A stretch of 64,000 nucleotides of DNA, from NCBI GenBank assembly GCA_947623965.1, contig CANQIF010000001.1, forward strand, positions 62,001 through 126,000. The letters are read 5' to 3'. Below, one piece after another: positions 20,850 to 28,923 of this stretch. Under the pieces are notes generated by a model. That model did no database searches and was not told the origin of the DNA. It saw only the letters and a list, made by a program, of their open reading frames with translations. Origin of the DNA: an uncultured Alistipes sp. GTDB taxonomy: Bacteria; Bacteroidota; Bacteroidia; Bacteroidales; Rikenellaceae. The position numbers and the translations under genes were made by a program. How positions within the stretch are numbered: the first letter of the stretch is position 1; each line of letters starts with the position of its first letter.

Positions 20850-23800
20850 ATGGGGATATTTGATGCCATAAAGAGAATACGACTATTCGGGGGCGATAAG
20901 ACGGCTGTTTCTGAAATCGGTTTATCCAACAAAGAAGTTGGGCCCCTATCTGAATATGCCAATACCCTTGCTTTCAACAATTCTTTTGATGCGCTGTTAA
21001 AACAGGATGCCTTTATCGCCCGGAGCGATTATAAGCATCTTATATCGCAATATGAGGGTTTGTCGCAATTTTATATGGCATTGTTGAAATCCAATATGTT
21101 GGGAGATTATATATTCAAGCACCATTTGGATCAATTGCAGATAGATAAATTCTTGACCAGTTATGAAGATATCAGGGACCTGCAAAACGGTTCATCGATA
21201 ATAAAGAAGCATAACAGCCAGTTCGTTGCAGCACACCTTAAATCTGAAAAACCATATCTTGACAACATTCTGAAAGCGTGCGACCCTGCAATTTCGTTGG
21301 ATGACGAACAGCGCGAAGTCGTGCTTTCAAATGAAGACCATACGCTCGTTATTGCCGGCGCAGGTGCAGGTAAAACGACAACTGTTGCGGCAAAAGTTCG
21401 ATATCTTGTAGAAAAACAAGGCATCGACCCGTCGCGGATTTTGGTAATATCATTTACCAACAAAGCCGTCGAAGAACTGCGCGACCGCATCAATCATCGC
21501 CTGCATATAGATTGCCCGATAACAACTTTCCACTCTATCGGATATACCATATTGAGACAGGGAAATTCCGAGCGTAAAAGAGTTGTCGATGGAGGATTTA
21601 TGTATCATACTATCAACGAATACTTGAAATCTACCGTTCTCCGCAATCAGGAGATGGTCGATAAATTGATATTGTTTTTTGGCTCTTATTTTTCTGCGCC
21701 TTATGAAGGACAGAATTTGAATGACTATTTCCGGTTTGTCGCCAATACCAATTTCTCAACCATCAAAAGTGATTTGCGCGAATATGCAAAACAGATAATC
21801 GACCGCAAAACGCACAAAGCGCAAACCCTTAACAATGAGGTGCTGCGTTCGATGGAGGAGGTGCGTATAGCGAACTTCCTTTATTTGAATCAAATTGAAT
21901 ATGAATACGAACCGATATATCAATACCGCATTCTTGATTCAAATAAACCCTATACCCCGGATTTTCGGATAACACAAGGAGACAAAACAACTTATATTGA
22001 ACATTTCGGGATCACGGAGGATGGTCGAAGTTCTCGTTACACCGAACAAGAGTTGTCAAGATATAAGTCGCGTATAAATGACAAAATTCGTTTGCACCGG
22101 CATCACCACACGGATTTGATCTATACTTTTTCGATATACAATGACGGCCGAGATTATTTGGAACATTTGCGTGAAAGTCTGGAACAGCGCGGATACCAAC
22201 TGAATAAACGACCTGCCGAGGATGTGTATAAAAAGATTGTTGACAAAGAAGAGAGCAAATACATAACCCGACTTGTTTCGCTTATATGCTGTTTTATCGG
22301 GAACTTCAAAACGCAGGGATATAAATCGGAACAGTTTGATGAATTCAGGCACAGAACAAAAAATGTTCGTACAAAACTTTTCCTCGACATCTGTCGGATA
22401 TGTTATTATGAGTACCAACAAGCATTGGACGAACAGCACTATATCGACTTTGAGGATATGATAAACGAATCAGCAAAGTTGATTCGAAAGAAACAGATAT
22501 ACCAAGAGCATTTGGATTACAAATACATCATTGTCGATGAGTATCAGGACATTTCGAGGCAGAGATATAACCTTATCCGCGAGATATCTAAATTGTGCGA
22601 TGCTAAAATCGTGGCAGTCGGCGACGACTGGCAGTCTATCTATGCTTTCAGTGGCTCGGTATTGCCTCTATTTACAAAGTTCTGCAAAGAAGTCGGTTAC
22701 GGACAAGAATTGAAGATAACGCGCACTTATCGCAATGCTCAGGAAATTATTGATATCGCCGGAACATTCGTACAACGAAACAACGCACAGATAAGAAAGG
22801 AATTAATATCTTCAAAACGAATAGACAATCCGATTATTATCTATCCGTACAGCGAAGAACTTGGAAAGGGTAAAGAGTATGAAAAAGGCGGTCGCTACCA
22901 TTTTCTGGGGCAGAAGGTAAACATGGCAATAGAACATATTTTGCAAAATGGTCCGATGAAGGACAAATCCAAAGTCGCATCCATTTTGTTGATTGGCCGC
23001 TATGGGTTCGACGCCCGCAATCTATGTTTCTCGGGAGAGTTTAATTATGACGAAAGAACAGGTAAGGTTTATTCCACAAAATTCGGTTCGAATGTAAAAC
23101 TCCAATTCTTGACCGCTCACAGTTCCAAAGGTTTGAGCGCAGAGAATGTTATTATCATAAACGCCAAGGACGAACTTTACGGATTCCCCTCGAAAATCGA
23201 AGACGATCCGGTATTGAATCTGGTCGTATCGAATGACAATTCGTACGACTATGCGGAGGAACGCAGGCTATTCTATGTTGCTCTTACACGCACAAAAAAC
23301 AGAGTCTATATTGTAACGCCTGAAAAACGTCCGTCAGAGTTTATAAAAGAGTTACTGCGAGAGAAAAAATTATATCCCAAGGTTACTCTTGCAGGAGAAC
23401 TGAAAAGTGATCTAACAGCAATAAACAATGTGAGAAACAGATGCCCGATATGCGGCTATCCAATGCAGTTCCGATGGAACAAGAGTTACGGCCTTAAACT
23501 ATGGATTTGCACCAACGATCAGGAGGTTTGCGGATTTATGACCAACGACCAACGTGGCGGAAACTTGTCTATACATAAATGCGATTGGTGCCAGGATGGA
23601 TATTTGGTTGTCAAGAGTGGTAGTCGTAGTTATTTTTTAGGATGTACCAATTATAAGGCAGATAAATCCGGTTGTTCTCGAATGCTTGATGCCAAACAGT
23701 ATAGTGTTTGGCTAAATCATAATTTTGGGATGGAGGATATTTCGGCAACTAAACCTACATTCTTCGTGAGGAAGGTTCGAGATGTAGCAACCCCGCCTAA

Positions 23801-24149
23801 AATGATTCCGACAAAGGAGACGGCAAGCATACAACCGAGAAGGACAGCATCTGTTAATACGATACAATACGCGGAGCGTGTTATAGAGAAAGATAAGTTT
23901 AATATCGTTGTTGATGCAAACGGTAATATCCTTACGGATATGGAACTATTACAAAAACTGATTGCCTTGAGAAAACTGACGACAAAAGTACACGGAGTAT
24001 CAATTCCAAATCAGGTGTTAGTATCATTAGCAACGGATAAACCGACAACCCGTGAGGAATTTATGGCAATTCGAGGTATTGGTACGCATATTAACGAAAA
24101 ATGTGGGGATGCGTTCATTATAGCCATTCAACATTACATTTGTAAGTAG
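20850..24149 (+). CDS. UvrD-type helicase with inserted nuclease-like domain, zinc ribbons and HRDC
   Basis: A 1099-residue superfamily 1A helicase. Residues 1-140 are an uncharacterised helical region. Walker A is AGAGAGKTTT (Lys about 175), followed by the SFTNKAVEEL motif; DEYQD (563-567) is Walker B, then DDWQSIYAF, and RRLFYVALTR is motif VI. Between the motor halves lies an insert (about 340-480) with EYEYEPIY, YTPDF (about 368) and TTYIEHFG (about 383), a spacing reminiscent of PD-(D/E)xK nucleases. After the motor come cysteine pairs CPIC...C and CDWC...C (about 865-945), like topoisomerase zinc ribbons. The last 70 residues look like HRDC, a DNA-binding module. It is AT-rich, has no operon partner and is probably acquired. 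A DNA repair or anti-phage role is possible but unproven. Confidence 0.85.
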   Translation: MGIFDAIKRIRLFGGDKTAVSEIGLSNKEVGPLSEYANTLAFNNSFDALLKQDAFIARSDYKHLISQYEGLSQFYMALLKSNMLGDYIFKHHLDQLQIDKFLTSYEDIRDLQNGSSIIKKHNSQFVAAHLKSEKPYLDNILKACDPAISLDDEQREVVLSNEDHTLVIAGAGAGKTTTVAAKVRYLVEKQGIDPSRILVISFTNKAVEELRDRINHRLHIDCPITTFHSIGYTILRQGNSERKRVVDGGFMYHTINEYLKSTVLRNQEMVDKLILFFGSYFSAPYEGQNLNDYFRFVANTNFSTIKSDLREYAKQIIDRKTHKAQTLNNEVLRSMEEVRIANFLYLNQIEYEYEPIYQYRILDSNKPYTPDFRITQGDKTTYIEHFGITEDGRSSRYTEQELSRYKSRINDKIRLHRHHHTDLIYTFSIYNDGRDYLEHLRESLEQRGYQLNKRPAEDVYKKIVDKEESKYITRLVSLICCFIGNFKTQGYKSEQFDEFRHRTKNVRTKLFLDICRICYYEYQQALDEQHYIDFEDMINESAKLIRKKQIYQEHLDYKYIIVDEYQDISRQRYNLIREISKLCDAKIVAVGDDWQSIYAFSGSVLPLFTKFCKEVGYGQELKITRTYRNAQEIIDIAGTFVQRNNAQIRKELISSKRIDNPIIIYPYSEELGKGKEYEKGGRYHFLGQKVNMAIEHILQNGPMKDKSKVASILLIGRYGFDARNLCFSGEFNYDERTGKVYSTKFGSNVKLQFLTAHSSKGLSAENVIIINAKDELYGFPSKIEDDPVLNLVVSNDNSYDYAEERRLFYVALTRTKNRVYIVTPEKRPSEFIKELLREKKLYPKVTLAGELKSDLTAINNVRNRCPICGYPMQFRWNKSYGLKLWICTNDQEVCGFMTNDQRGGNLSIHKCDWCQDGYLVVKSGSRSYFLGCTNYKADKSGCSRMLDAKQYSVWLNHNFGMEDISATKPTFFVRKVRDVATPPKMIPTKETASIQPRRTASVNTIQYAERVIEKDKFNIVVDANGNILTDMELLQKLIALRKLTTKVHGVSIPNQVLVSLATDKPTTREEFMAIRGIGTHINEKCGDAFIIAIQHYICK

Positions 24150-24269
24150 CGTATTTTACTTACATATGGAGAGACAATTTTGGGTACACCAGCAAAATCC
24201 GGTGTGGAAAAGTGGCGTATCGTAATAGTAAAATGGTTGTGCATAAGGAATAAAAAGGCGGTATCGTTG

Positions 24270-24353
24270 GCGGTCTAACAGACCGCGCGAGCCGCAGCCT
24301 CCGGCGGCGGAGGTCCGTTTCCTTCGGTTCGCGGCACTCCGCAGGCTGCGACC
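24270..24353 (+). repeat. Solitary unit of the palindromic repeat family (R3)
   Basis: This is the smallest isolated copy and therefore a good model of one unit. It has a cap hairpin GCGGTCT-AAC-AGACCGC (24270-24286), then a 5' arm GCAGCCTCCG (24294-24303). A central CGGAGG follows, then about 20 nt of linker and a terminal arm CACTCCGCAGGCTGCGACC (24335-24353). The terminal arm can pair with the 5' arm (GCAGCC/GGCTGC) or with the central strand (CGGAG/CTCCG). Confidence 0.8.
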
Positions 24354-24459
24354 GGCACACCGGTGGAGTAGGTTTATCGCCTCACCGATTTTTGCAAGTG
24401 ATCCAAAATTTCATTGTTGTCAAAATTTTTGCACGCGTGGGGAAAATGCGGTGAAAATC

Positions 24460-24509
24460 GCCCAAACAAAAATCGCTAACGAGTTAATTATTCAACTGTT
24501 AGCGATTTT
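24460..24509 (-). terminator. Terminator downstream of tRNA-Leu(CAA)
   Basis: A 12-bp inverted repeat AAAATCGCTAAC / GTTAGCGATTTT (24469-24480 and 24498-24509) sits just after the tRNA 3' end on the minus strand and is followed by TTTTTGTTTGGG. Confidence 0.75.
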
Positions 24510-24514
24510 CTACG

Positions 24515-24598
24515 TACCCGGAGCCGGGGTCGAACCGGCACGACATTGCTGTCATTGGTGTTTGAGACCAACGCGTCTACCGATTCCGCCATCCGGGC
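24515..24598 (-). tRNA. tRNA-Leu(CAA)
   Basis: The minus strand folds into an 84-nt cloverleaf with acceptor stem GCCCGGA/TCCGGGT and D-loop GGCGGAATCGGTAGACGC. The anticodon stem is TTGGT/ACCAA with loop CTCAAAC (anticodon CAA), followed by a class II variable arm and T-loop GGTTCGACCCC. CCA is not encoded. Confidence 0.95.
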
Positions 24599-24625
24599 AG
24601 GCCGAGACCTTTCGAATCGGAAAGA

Positions 24626-24656
24626 CAAAGATAGCACCCTTTTTCCGAAAATCAAA
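24626..24656 (-). promoter_or_regulatory. Promoter of tRNA-Leu(CAA)
   Basis: On the minus strand TTTG (24656-24653), 19 bp, then TATCTTTG (24633-24626): a full Bacteroidota promoter about 20 bp before the expected precursor start. Confidence 0.8.
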
Positions 24657-24717
24657 ATCCGCGCTCCGGAAATCGAACCGACAGCGCTTTTTTTTCGTTT
24701 TTTCCATTTATTCGTCC

Positions 24718-24725
24718 TATCTTTG
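24718..24725 (+). promoter_or_regulatory. -7 box TATCTTTG of the SulP gene
   Basis: TATCTTTG lies 46 bp before the ATG at 24771 and is divergent from the tRNA-Leu promoter. No clear -33 TTTG is seen. Confidence 0.6.
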
Positions 24726-24770
24726 CGGCTTCGAATGAATTTATAAAAAATTTCAAATTCTCGCATCCGT

Positions 24771-26465
24771 ATGAAACTGCGCAGAGCTATCGAATTTCGT
24801 CCCAAGCTGTGGAGCTGCCTCAAAAACTACGACAAGGAGCTCTTCTCGCGGGACCTCATGGCCGGCATCATCGTCGGCATCGTCGCCATTCCGCTGGCCA
24901 TCGCCTTCGGCATCGCCTCGGGCGTCGGTCCGACCGAAGGCCTCGTCACGGCCATCATCGCCGGGCTGTTGATCTCCCTCTTCGGCGGGTCGAAGGTCCA
25001 GATCGGCGGCCCCACCGGCGCCTTCATCGTCATCATCTACGGCATCATCCAGCAATACGGTCTCGGCGGCCTGGCCATCGCCACCGTCATGGCCGGCATC
25101 ATCTTGATTCTGATGGGCCTCTTCCGCCTCGGCACGATCATCAAGTTCATGCCCTACCCCATCATCGTCGGTTTCACGGGCGGTATCGCCATCACGATCT
25201 TCTCGACCCAGATGAACGATCTGTTCGGTCTGGGGCTCGAACAGGTCCCCGCCAACTTCGTCGACAAGTGGATCTGCTACTTCCACCACCTCGACCGCAT
25301 CGACTGGTGGGCCTTCGGCGTCGGCCTTGCCAGCATCGCGGTCATCAACCTTACGCCCCGCATCTCGAAGAAGATCCCCGGCTCGCTGGCCGCCATCATC
25401 CTCATGACGCTCCTCTGCTGGCTGCTGAAGCGCTTCGCCGGCATCGACTCGATCCGCACCATCGGCGACCTTTACCAGCTGCCCTCGGGCCTTCCGACGT
25501 TCCGGCTGCCCTCGCTCGGCGAACTCTCCCTCTTCGACACGATCGAACAGCTGCTGCCCGTCGCCTTCACGATCGCCATGCTCGGCGCCATCGAATCGCT
25601 ACTCTCGGCCATGGTGGCCGACGGCGTCATCGGCGACCGCCACGACTCGAACACCGAGTTGATCGGGCAGGGAATCGCCAACCTCGTCAGCCCCTTCTTC
25701 GGCGGCATCCCCGCTACGGGCGCCATCGCCCGCACGATGGCCAACATCAACAACGGCGGCCGCACGCCCGTCGCCGGCATCGTCCACACGGCGGTGCTGC
25801 TGCTCGTCCTGCTGCTGCTCGGGCCGCTCGTCGGATTGATCCCGATGCCCTGCCTGGCCGGCGTCCTGATCATGGTGGCGTACAACATGAGCGGCTGGCG
25901 GACGATCCGCTCGATGTGCCGGCTCGAAATGTCGGGTATTCTGGTGCTCTTCACGACGCTGCTGCTGACGGTGATCTTCGACCTCACGATCGCCATCGAG
26001 GTCGGTTTGGTGATGGCGATCGTCCTCTTCATGAAGCGCATCATGGAGAGCACGCACATCTCGGTGCTGCACGATGAAATGGAGATCCACCACGACGGCG
26101 AACGCGACGAACGCCTCGTCATCCCCGCCCACACGGAGGTCTACGAAATTGACGGCCCCTTCTTCTTCGGCATCGCCACGAAGTTCGAGGAGCTGGCCCG
26201 CCTGCGCGACGCCGAGCCGATCCGGATCATCCGCATGCGCAAGGTGTCGTTCATCGATGCCACGGGGCTGCACAACCTCGAAATCTTCATCACCGCCTCG
26301 CAGCAGCAGGGGCAGCGCGTGATTCTCTCGGGGGTCAACGCCTCGGTCTACAAGGAGATCGAGCGCGGCGGCATCGTCGCCATGGTCGGCCGGGAGAACG
26401 TGCTCGACCACATCCACAAGGCGATCAAACGCGCCGAGGAGCTCTCGAAGGAGTTCGACGCATAG
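24771..26465 (+). CDS. SulP-family anion transporter with STAS domain
   Basis: This is an inner-membrane carrier of the SLC26/SulP family, whose bacterial members move sulfate, bicarbonate or dicarboxylates. It has 564 residues. The membrane part opens with DLMAGIIVGIVAIPLAIAFG and includes the family signature GPTGAFIVIIYG and the NIVSP-like LVSPFFGGIPATGAIART. About 10-14 hydrophobic segments are visible. Residues from about 440 onward form the cytosolic STAS domain, with VSFIDATGLHNLE as its nucleotide/regulator-binding loop. It has its own promoter and terminator. A carbonic anhydrase lies elsewhere in the window (63389), but bicarbonate as substrate is only a guess. Confidence 0.93.
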   Translation: MKLRRAIEFRPKLWSCLKNYDKELFSRDLMAGIIVGIVAIPLAIAFGIASGVGPTEGLVTAIIAGLLISLFGGSKVQIGGPTGAFIVIIYGIIQQYGLGGLAIATVMAGIILILMGLFRLGTIIKFMPYPIIVGFTGGIAITIFSTQMNDLFGLGLEQVPANFVDKWICYFHHLDRIDWWAFGVGLASIAVINLTPRISKKIPGSLAAIILMTLLCWLLKRFAGIDSIRTIGDLYQLPSGLPTFRLPSLGELSLFDTIEQLLPVAFTIAMLGAIESLLSAMVADGVIGDRHDSNTELIGQGIANLVSPFFGGIPATGAIARTMANINNGGRTPVAGIVHTAVLLLVLLLLGPLVGLIPMPCLAGVLIMVAYNMSGWRTIRSMCRLEMSGILVLFTTLLLTVIFDLTIAIEVGLVMAIVLFMKRIMESTHISVLHDEMEIHHDGERDERLVIPAHTEVYEIDGPFFFGIATKFEELARLRDAEPIRIIRMRKVSFIDATGLHNLEIFITASQQQGQRVILSGVNASVYKEIERGGIVAMVGRENVLDHIHKAIKRAEELSKEFDA

Positions 26466-26484
26466 CGTCCGGCCCATCCGAAAG

Positions 26485-26523
26485 GCGGCCCGCACCTTTT
26501 TCCGGTGCGGGCCGCTTGTTTTT
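26485..26523 (+). terminator. Terminator of the SulP gene
   Basis: A perfect 12-bp stem GCGGCCCGCACC / GGTGCGGGCCGC (26485-26496 and 26504-26515) is followed by TTGTTTTT. It sits between convergent genes. Confidence 0.9.
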
Positions 26524-26538
26524 CCAAAAACCGCCGCG

Positions 26539-27156
26539 CTACAGAATCGGGAACCAGACGAAGACCGCCGCGTCCCACAGGGCGTGCGAAAGGAGAATAG
26601 CCGTGAAGCGCTCGGGGAAAAAGCGGTAACAAAGCCCCCAGGCCGTGCCCGCCACGAGGGCGGCCAGCACGAGCATAAGGTTGCACGAGGGCACGTGGAC
26701 GAGGGTGTAGAGCGCCGTCGCCACGACGAATCCGCGCGTCGCCCCCCACCGTTTCGAGAGGCGCTCCTGCAGGTAGCCGCGCCAGAAAATCTCCTCCGCA
26801 GGACCGATGATGAAGAGCAGCAGCAGCGAAAGGAGCCAGGGCGAAATGCCCTCTTTCATGCCGTAGACCGCATCGACCTCGGGGCGTGCGAAAGCGAAGA
26901 GCCACGAGGCCGCCTTGTCGCCGACCCAGAAGATGCACCAAAGCAGCAGCGCGATCGCGACACCCCACGCGAGGTTCGCGGGCGTAAAGCGGAGGCGCTT
27001 CCACCAGGCGGGAGCGAAGAGGGTCGCGAAGGCCGTAAGCAGCAGCGCCGAGCCGGTCATGAGCTGCCAGAAGTCGAAGCGGGGCGCCGTCAGCGGGCAG
27101 AACATCAAGGTCCAAAGCACGAAGGCCAGCAGGACCGAAAAGAGCAGTCGTTTCAT
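26539..27156 (-). CDS. CPBP-family intramembrane metalloprotease
   Basis: This is a CAAX-protease/bacteriocin-processing family membrane protein of 205 residues starting MKRLLFSVLLAFVLW. There are about six hydrophobic segments. The paired-Glu motif lies in GPAEEIFWRGYLQERL and the two His motifs are TLVHVPSCN and LLSHALWD, matching the EExxxR, FxxxH and HxxxN pattern of the family. The ATG overlaps the menA stop (ATGA), so the two are coupled. The longer frame to 27540 lies inside menA. In bacteria such proteins can process peptides, give bacteriocin self-immunity or be inactive scaffolds; context does not decide. Confidence 0.88.
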   Translation of the reverse strand: MKRLLFSVLLAFVLWTLMFCPLTAPRFDFWQLMTGSALLLTAFATLFAPAWWKRLRFTPANLAWGVAIALLLWCIFWVGDKAASWLFAFARPEVDAVYGMKEGISPWLLSLLLLFIIGPAEEIFWRGYLQERLSKRWGATRGFVVATALYTLVHVPSCNLMLVLAALVAGTAWGLCYRFFPERFTAILLSHALWDAAVFVWFPIL

Positions 27157-28049
27157 CGGAGCCACGTATCGAGCAGGAACGAAAGCGTCAGTACGACGCA
27201 GAAGAAGAGCTGCAGCTGGGCCGAGAGCTGGTCGAGCGTCGCGATGGCGGCGGCATCCGCCTCGTCGCGGAAGGTGCGCATCATCCGGCTGTTGCGCAGG
27301 GCGACGGGCAGGAGGCCCAGTGCGGCGAGCGACCACCAGGAAAAGACCCCTGCGGGGACGAGGAGCAGCACCCAGGCGAACGGGAGGAGCGTTTCGAGGC
27401 TGTAGAGCACCACCGAGCCGCGGATCCCGAGACCCTGGGCCATCGTGCGGACGTCGGCGCGCCGGTCGGTCCGCATGTCGCGCGTGTTGTTGGCGTGCAG
27501 GATCGCATCGACGAGCAGTCCGACGGGCAGTGCGACCCACAGCACCCGCCAGTCGATGCGGCCGATCGCCACGAACGAGGTGCCGATCGCGGGCAGCAGG
27601 CCGTAGGCCATGAGAATCACGGCATCACCCAGGGCGCGATACTTGAGCGGCGGATAGCAAAGCGTGCAAACGAGGCCGCCGAGACCGATCCAGAAGAGCG
27701 TCGCCCCCGCGCGGCACATGAGGCCGAGGCCGGCCGCCAAGGCGGCGGCGAGGAGGCCGAAGGCTAAGTTGCGGATCGAAGCAGGGGTGAAGCTGCCGCT
27801 CGTCAGAGTCTTGACGCCATAGGTATCGGGGGCGTCGACACCGCGCCGGAAATCGGAATAGTCGCTCCAGGTGTTGCCCGCGGCATGGAAGAGGATGATC
27901 GCCCCGACGGCCCAGAAGCCGTTCGTCCAATCGACGCCGCCAGTCAGCCAGTCGAGATAGGCCAGCACGACGATCACCGAGAGTGCCGAGGCCGTGAAGG
28001 ACCAGGGCCGGGTCGCCATGATCCACGCTTTCAGAGAATGTTTTGCCAT
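27153..28049 (-). CDS. menA: 1,4-Dihydroxy-2-naphthoate polyprenyltransferase
   Basis: MenA attaches the polyprenyl tail to dihydroxynaphthoate in menaquinone synthesis, at the inner membrane. It has 298 residues from MAKHSLKAWIMATRPWSF (ATG 28049). It carries both Asp-rich prenyl-diphosphate motifs of the UbiA superfamily: NTWSDYSDFRRGVD near residue 65 and NNTRDMRTDRRAD near 190. Many hydrophobic helices are present. The open frame to 28118 would begin upstream of the mapped promoter. The gene is read from a double-promoter cassette (28075-28181) and overlaps the CPBP protease gene downstream. Confidence 0.93.
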   Translation of the reverse strand: MAKHSLKAWIMATRPWSFTASALSVIVVLAYLDWLTGGVDWTNGFWAVGAIILFHAAGNTWSDYSDFRRGVDAPDTYGVKTLTSGSFTPASIRNLAFGLLAAALAAGLGLMCRAGATLFWIGLGGLVCTLCYPPLKYRALGDAVILMAYGLLPAIGTSFVAIGRIDWRVLWVALPVGLLVDAILHANNTRDMRTDRRADVRTMAQGLGIRGSVVLYSLETLLPFAWVLLLVPAGVFSWWSLAALGLLPVALRNSRMMRTFRDEADAAAIATLDQLSAQLQLFFCVVLTLSFLLDTWLR

Positions 28050-28074
28050 CGTCTGTTTTCGATTAATGTCGGAA

Positions 28075-28181
28075 CAAAGATACGAAATGCCGAGCGCAAA
28101 ATGCAAACTTATTTGCAATTTTGCCGAGGCTGAGTATCTTCGGCGAAGCCAAAGATGCGCATAAGCCGAGGGCTAAAACAA
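28075..28181 (-). promoter_or_regulatory. Double-promoter cassette, copy B, upstream of menA
   Basis: On the minus strand: TTTG (28181-28178), 21 bp, CATCTTTG (28156-28149); then a GCTTCGCCGAAGATAC hairpin and CTCGGCAAAATTGCAAAT; then TTTG (28107-28104), 21 bp, TATCTTTG (28082-28075). The proximal promoter would start transcription about 18 bp before the menA ATG. The distal box differs from the consensus at its first base and may be weak. Confidence 0.75.
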
Positions 28182-28195
28182 ATTTATTTGCATTT

Positions 28196-28722
28196 TGACA
28201 GTCTGTTCGATCGCGCAGCGATCGGCGGGCCGCAGCCTCCGGCGGCGGAGGCCCGCGAAGGCCCGCGCCTCCCGTCCACAAGTCCGCTCGCACGTGCACT
28301 TCGCAAGCTGCGACCCGAACCAGGAATAGGCTCACGCGTGCCCCGGCAAACTATCTAATTTTGAATAATGAATTGCGCCCACACAGACGCAGCGGGCCGC
28401 AGCTTCGCCCCGCGAAGGCCTGCGCCTCGCGTCCACAAGTCCACTCGCACGTGCGCTTCGCAAGCTGCGACCCGAACCAGGAATAGGCGCAAGCGTGCCC
28501 CGGCAAACTATCTAATTTTGAATAATGAATTGCGTCCACACGGGTGCAGCGGGCCGCCGCCGGAGGCTGCAGCCAAAGAGGCAATTTTGAATCTTGAATT
28601 TTGAATGCTGAATTTGCGGCTTCAACGAAGCCGCAGCAGCCCGCAGCCGCCCCCGGGCGGAGGGCTGCTCCTTCTGGTCGCAGGCCCGTCCGCTCGGCTG
28701 CGGGCTTGCCCGGGCTGTATGG
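28196..28722. repeat. Mosaic palindromic repeat cluster R4
   Basis: It lies between two divergent promoter cassettes. Contents include a cap GATCGCGCAGCGATC and a CC/GG hairpin (28217-28250) fused to a TT/AA terminal arm CACTTCGCAAGCTGCGACCC. Next is a second, well-matched TT/AA unit (28395-28480) separated from the first by a duplicated spacer of about 50 bp (CCAGGAATAGG...GAATAATGAATT). A GCAGCCCGCAGCCGCCCCCGG hairpin unit follows (28635-28670). Caps GCGGCTTCAACGAAGCCGC and others also occur. Confidence 0.88.
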
Positions 28723-28750
28723 ACATCCCCTTCTTTCAATGCCAAATTTG

Positions 28751-28857
28751 TTTGCATTTGTCCGCGGCTTATTCGTATCTTTGGCTTCGCCGAAGATACT
28801 TCGTCTCGGCAAATTGCAAATAAATTTGCTTTTGCCCTCGGCTTATTCGTATCTTTG
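28751..28857 (+). promoter_or_regulatory. Double-promoter cassette, copy C, upstream of the alcohol dehydrogenase
   Basis: TTTG (28751), 21 bp, TATCTTTG (28776-28783); hairpin GTATCTTTGGC-TTC-GCCGAAGATAC; CTCGGCAAATTGCAAAT; TTTG (28825), 21 bp, TATCTTTG (28850-28857). Both promoters match the consensus in sequence and spacing. The ATG lies 66 bp after the second box. Confidence 0.8.
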
Positions 28858-28923
28858 TAACCAACGGAGCCGGATCGCATCCGCAGCTCTTCTTCGATAT
28901 TCACTGTACATACACACCGAGCC

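Noticed and set aside
20850..24149. A complete multi-gene defence system around the helicase
   Set aside because: The flanks are Spt on one side and a tRNA on the other. The only extra content is a broken remnant, so only a single-gene role can be proposed.
24515..24598. tRNA-Leu as the attachment site of the AT-rich island
   Set aside because: No repeat of the tRNA 3' end was found at the far side of the island (around 20290-20380), and no integrase is present.
28196..28722. CRISPR array
   Set aside because: The repeats are not of constant length, spacing or orientation, have internal palindromes of many kinds, and no cas gene is near.
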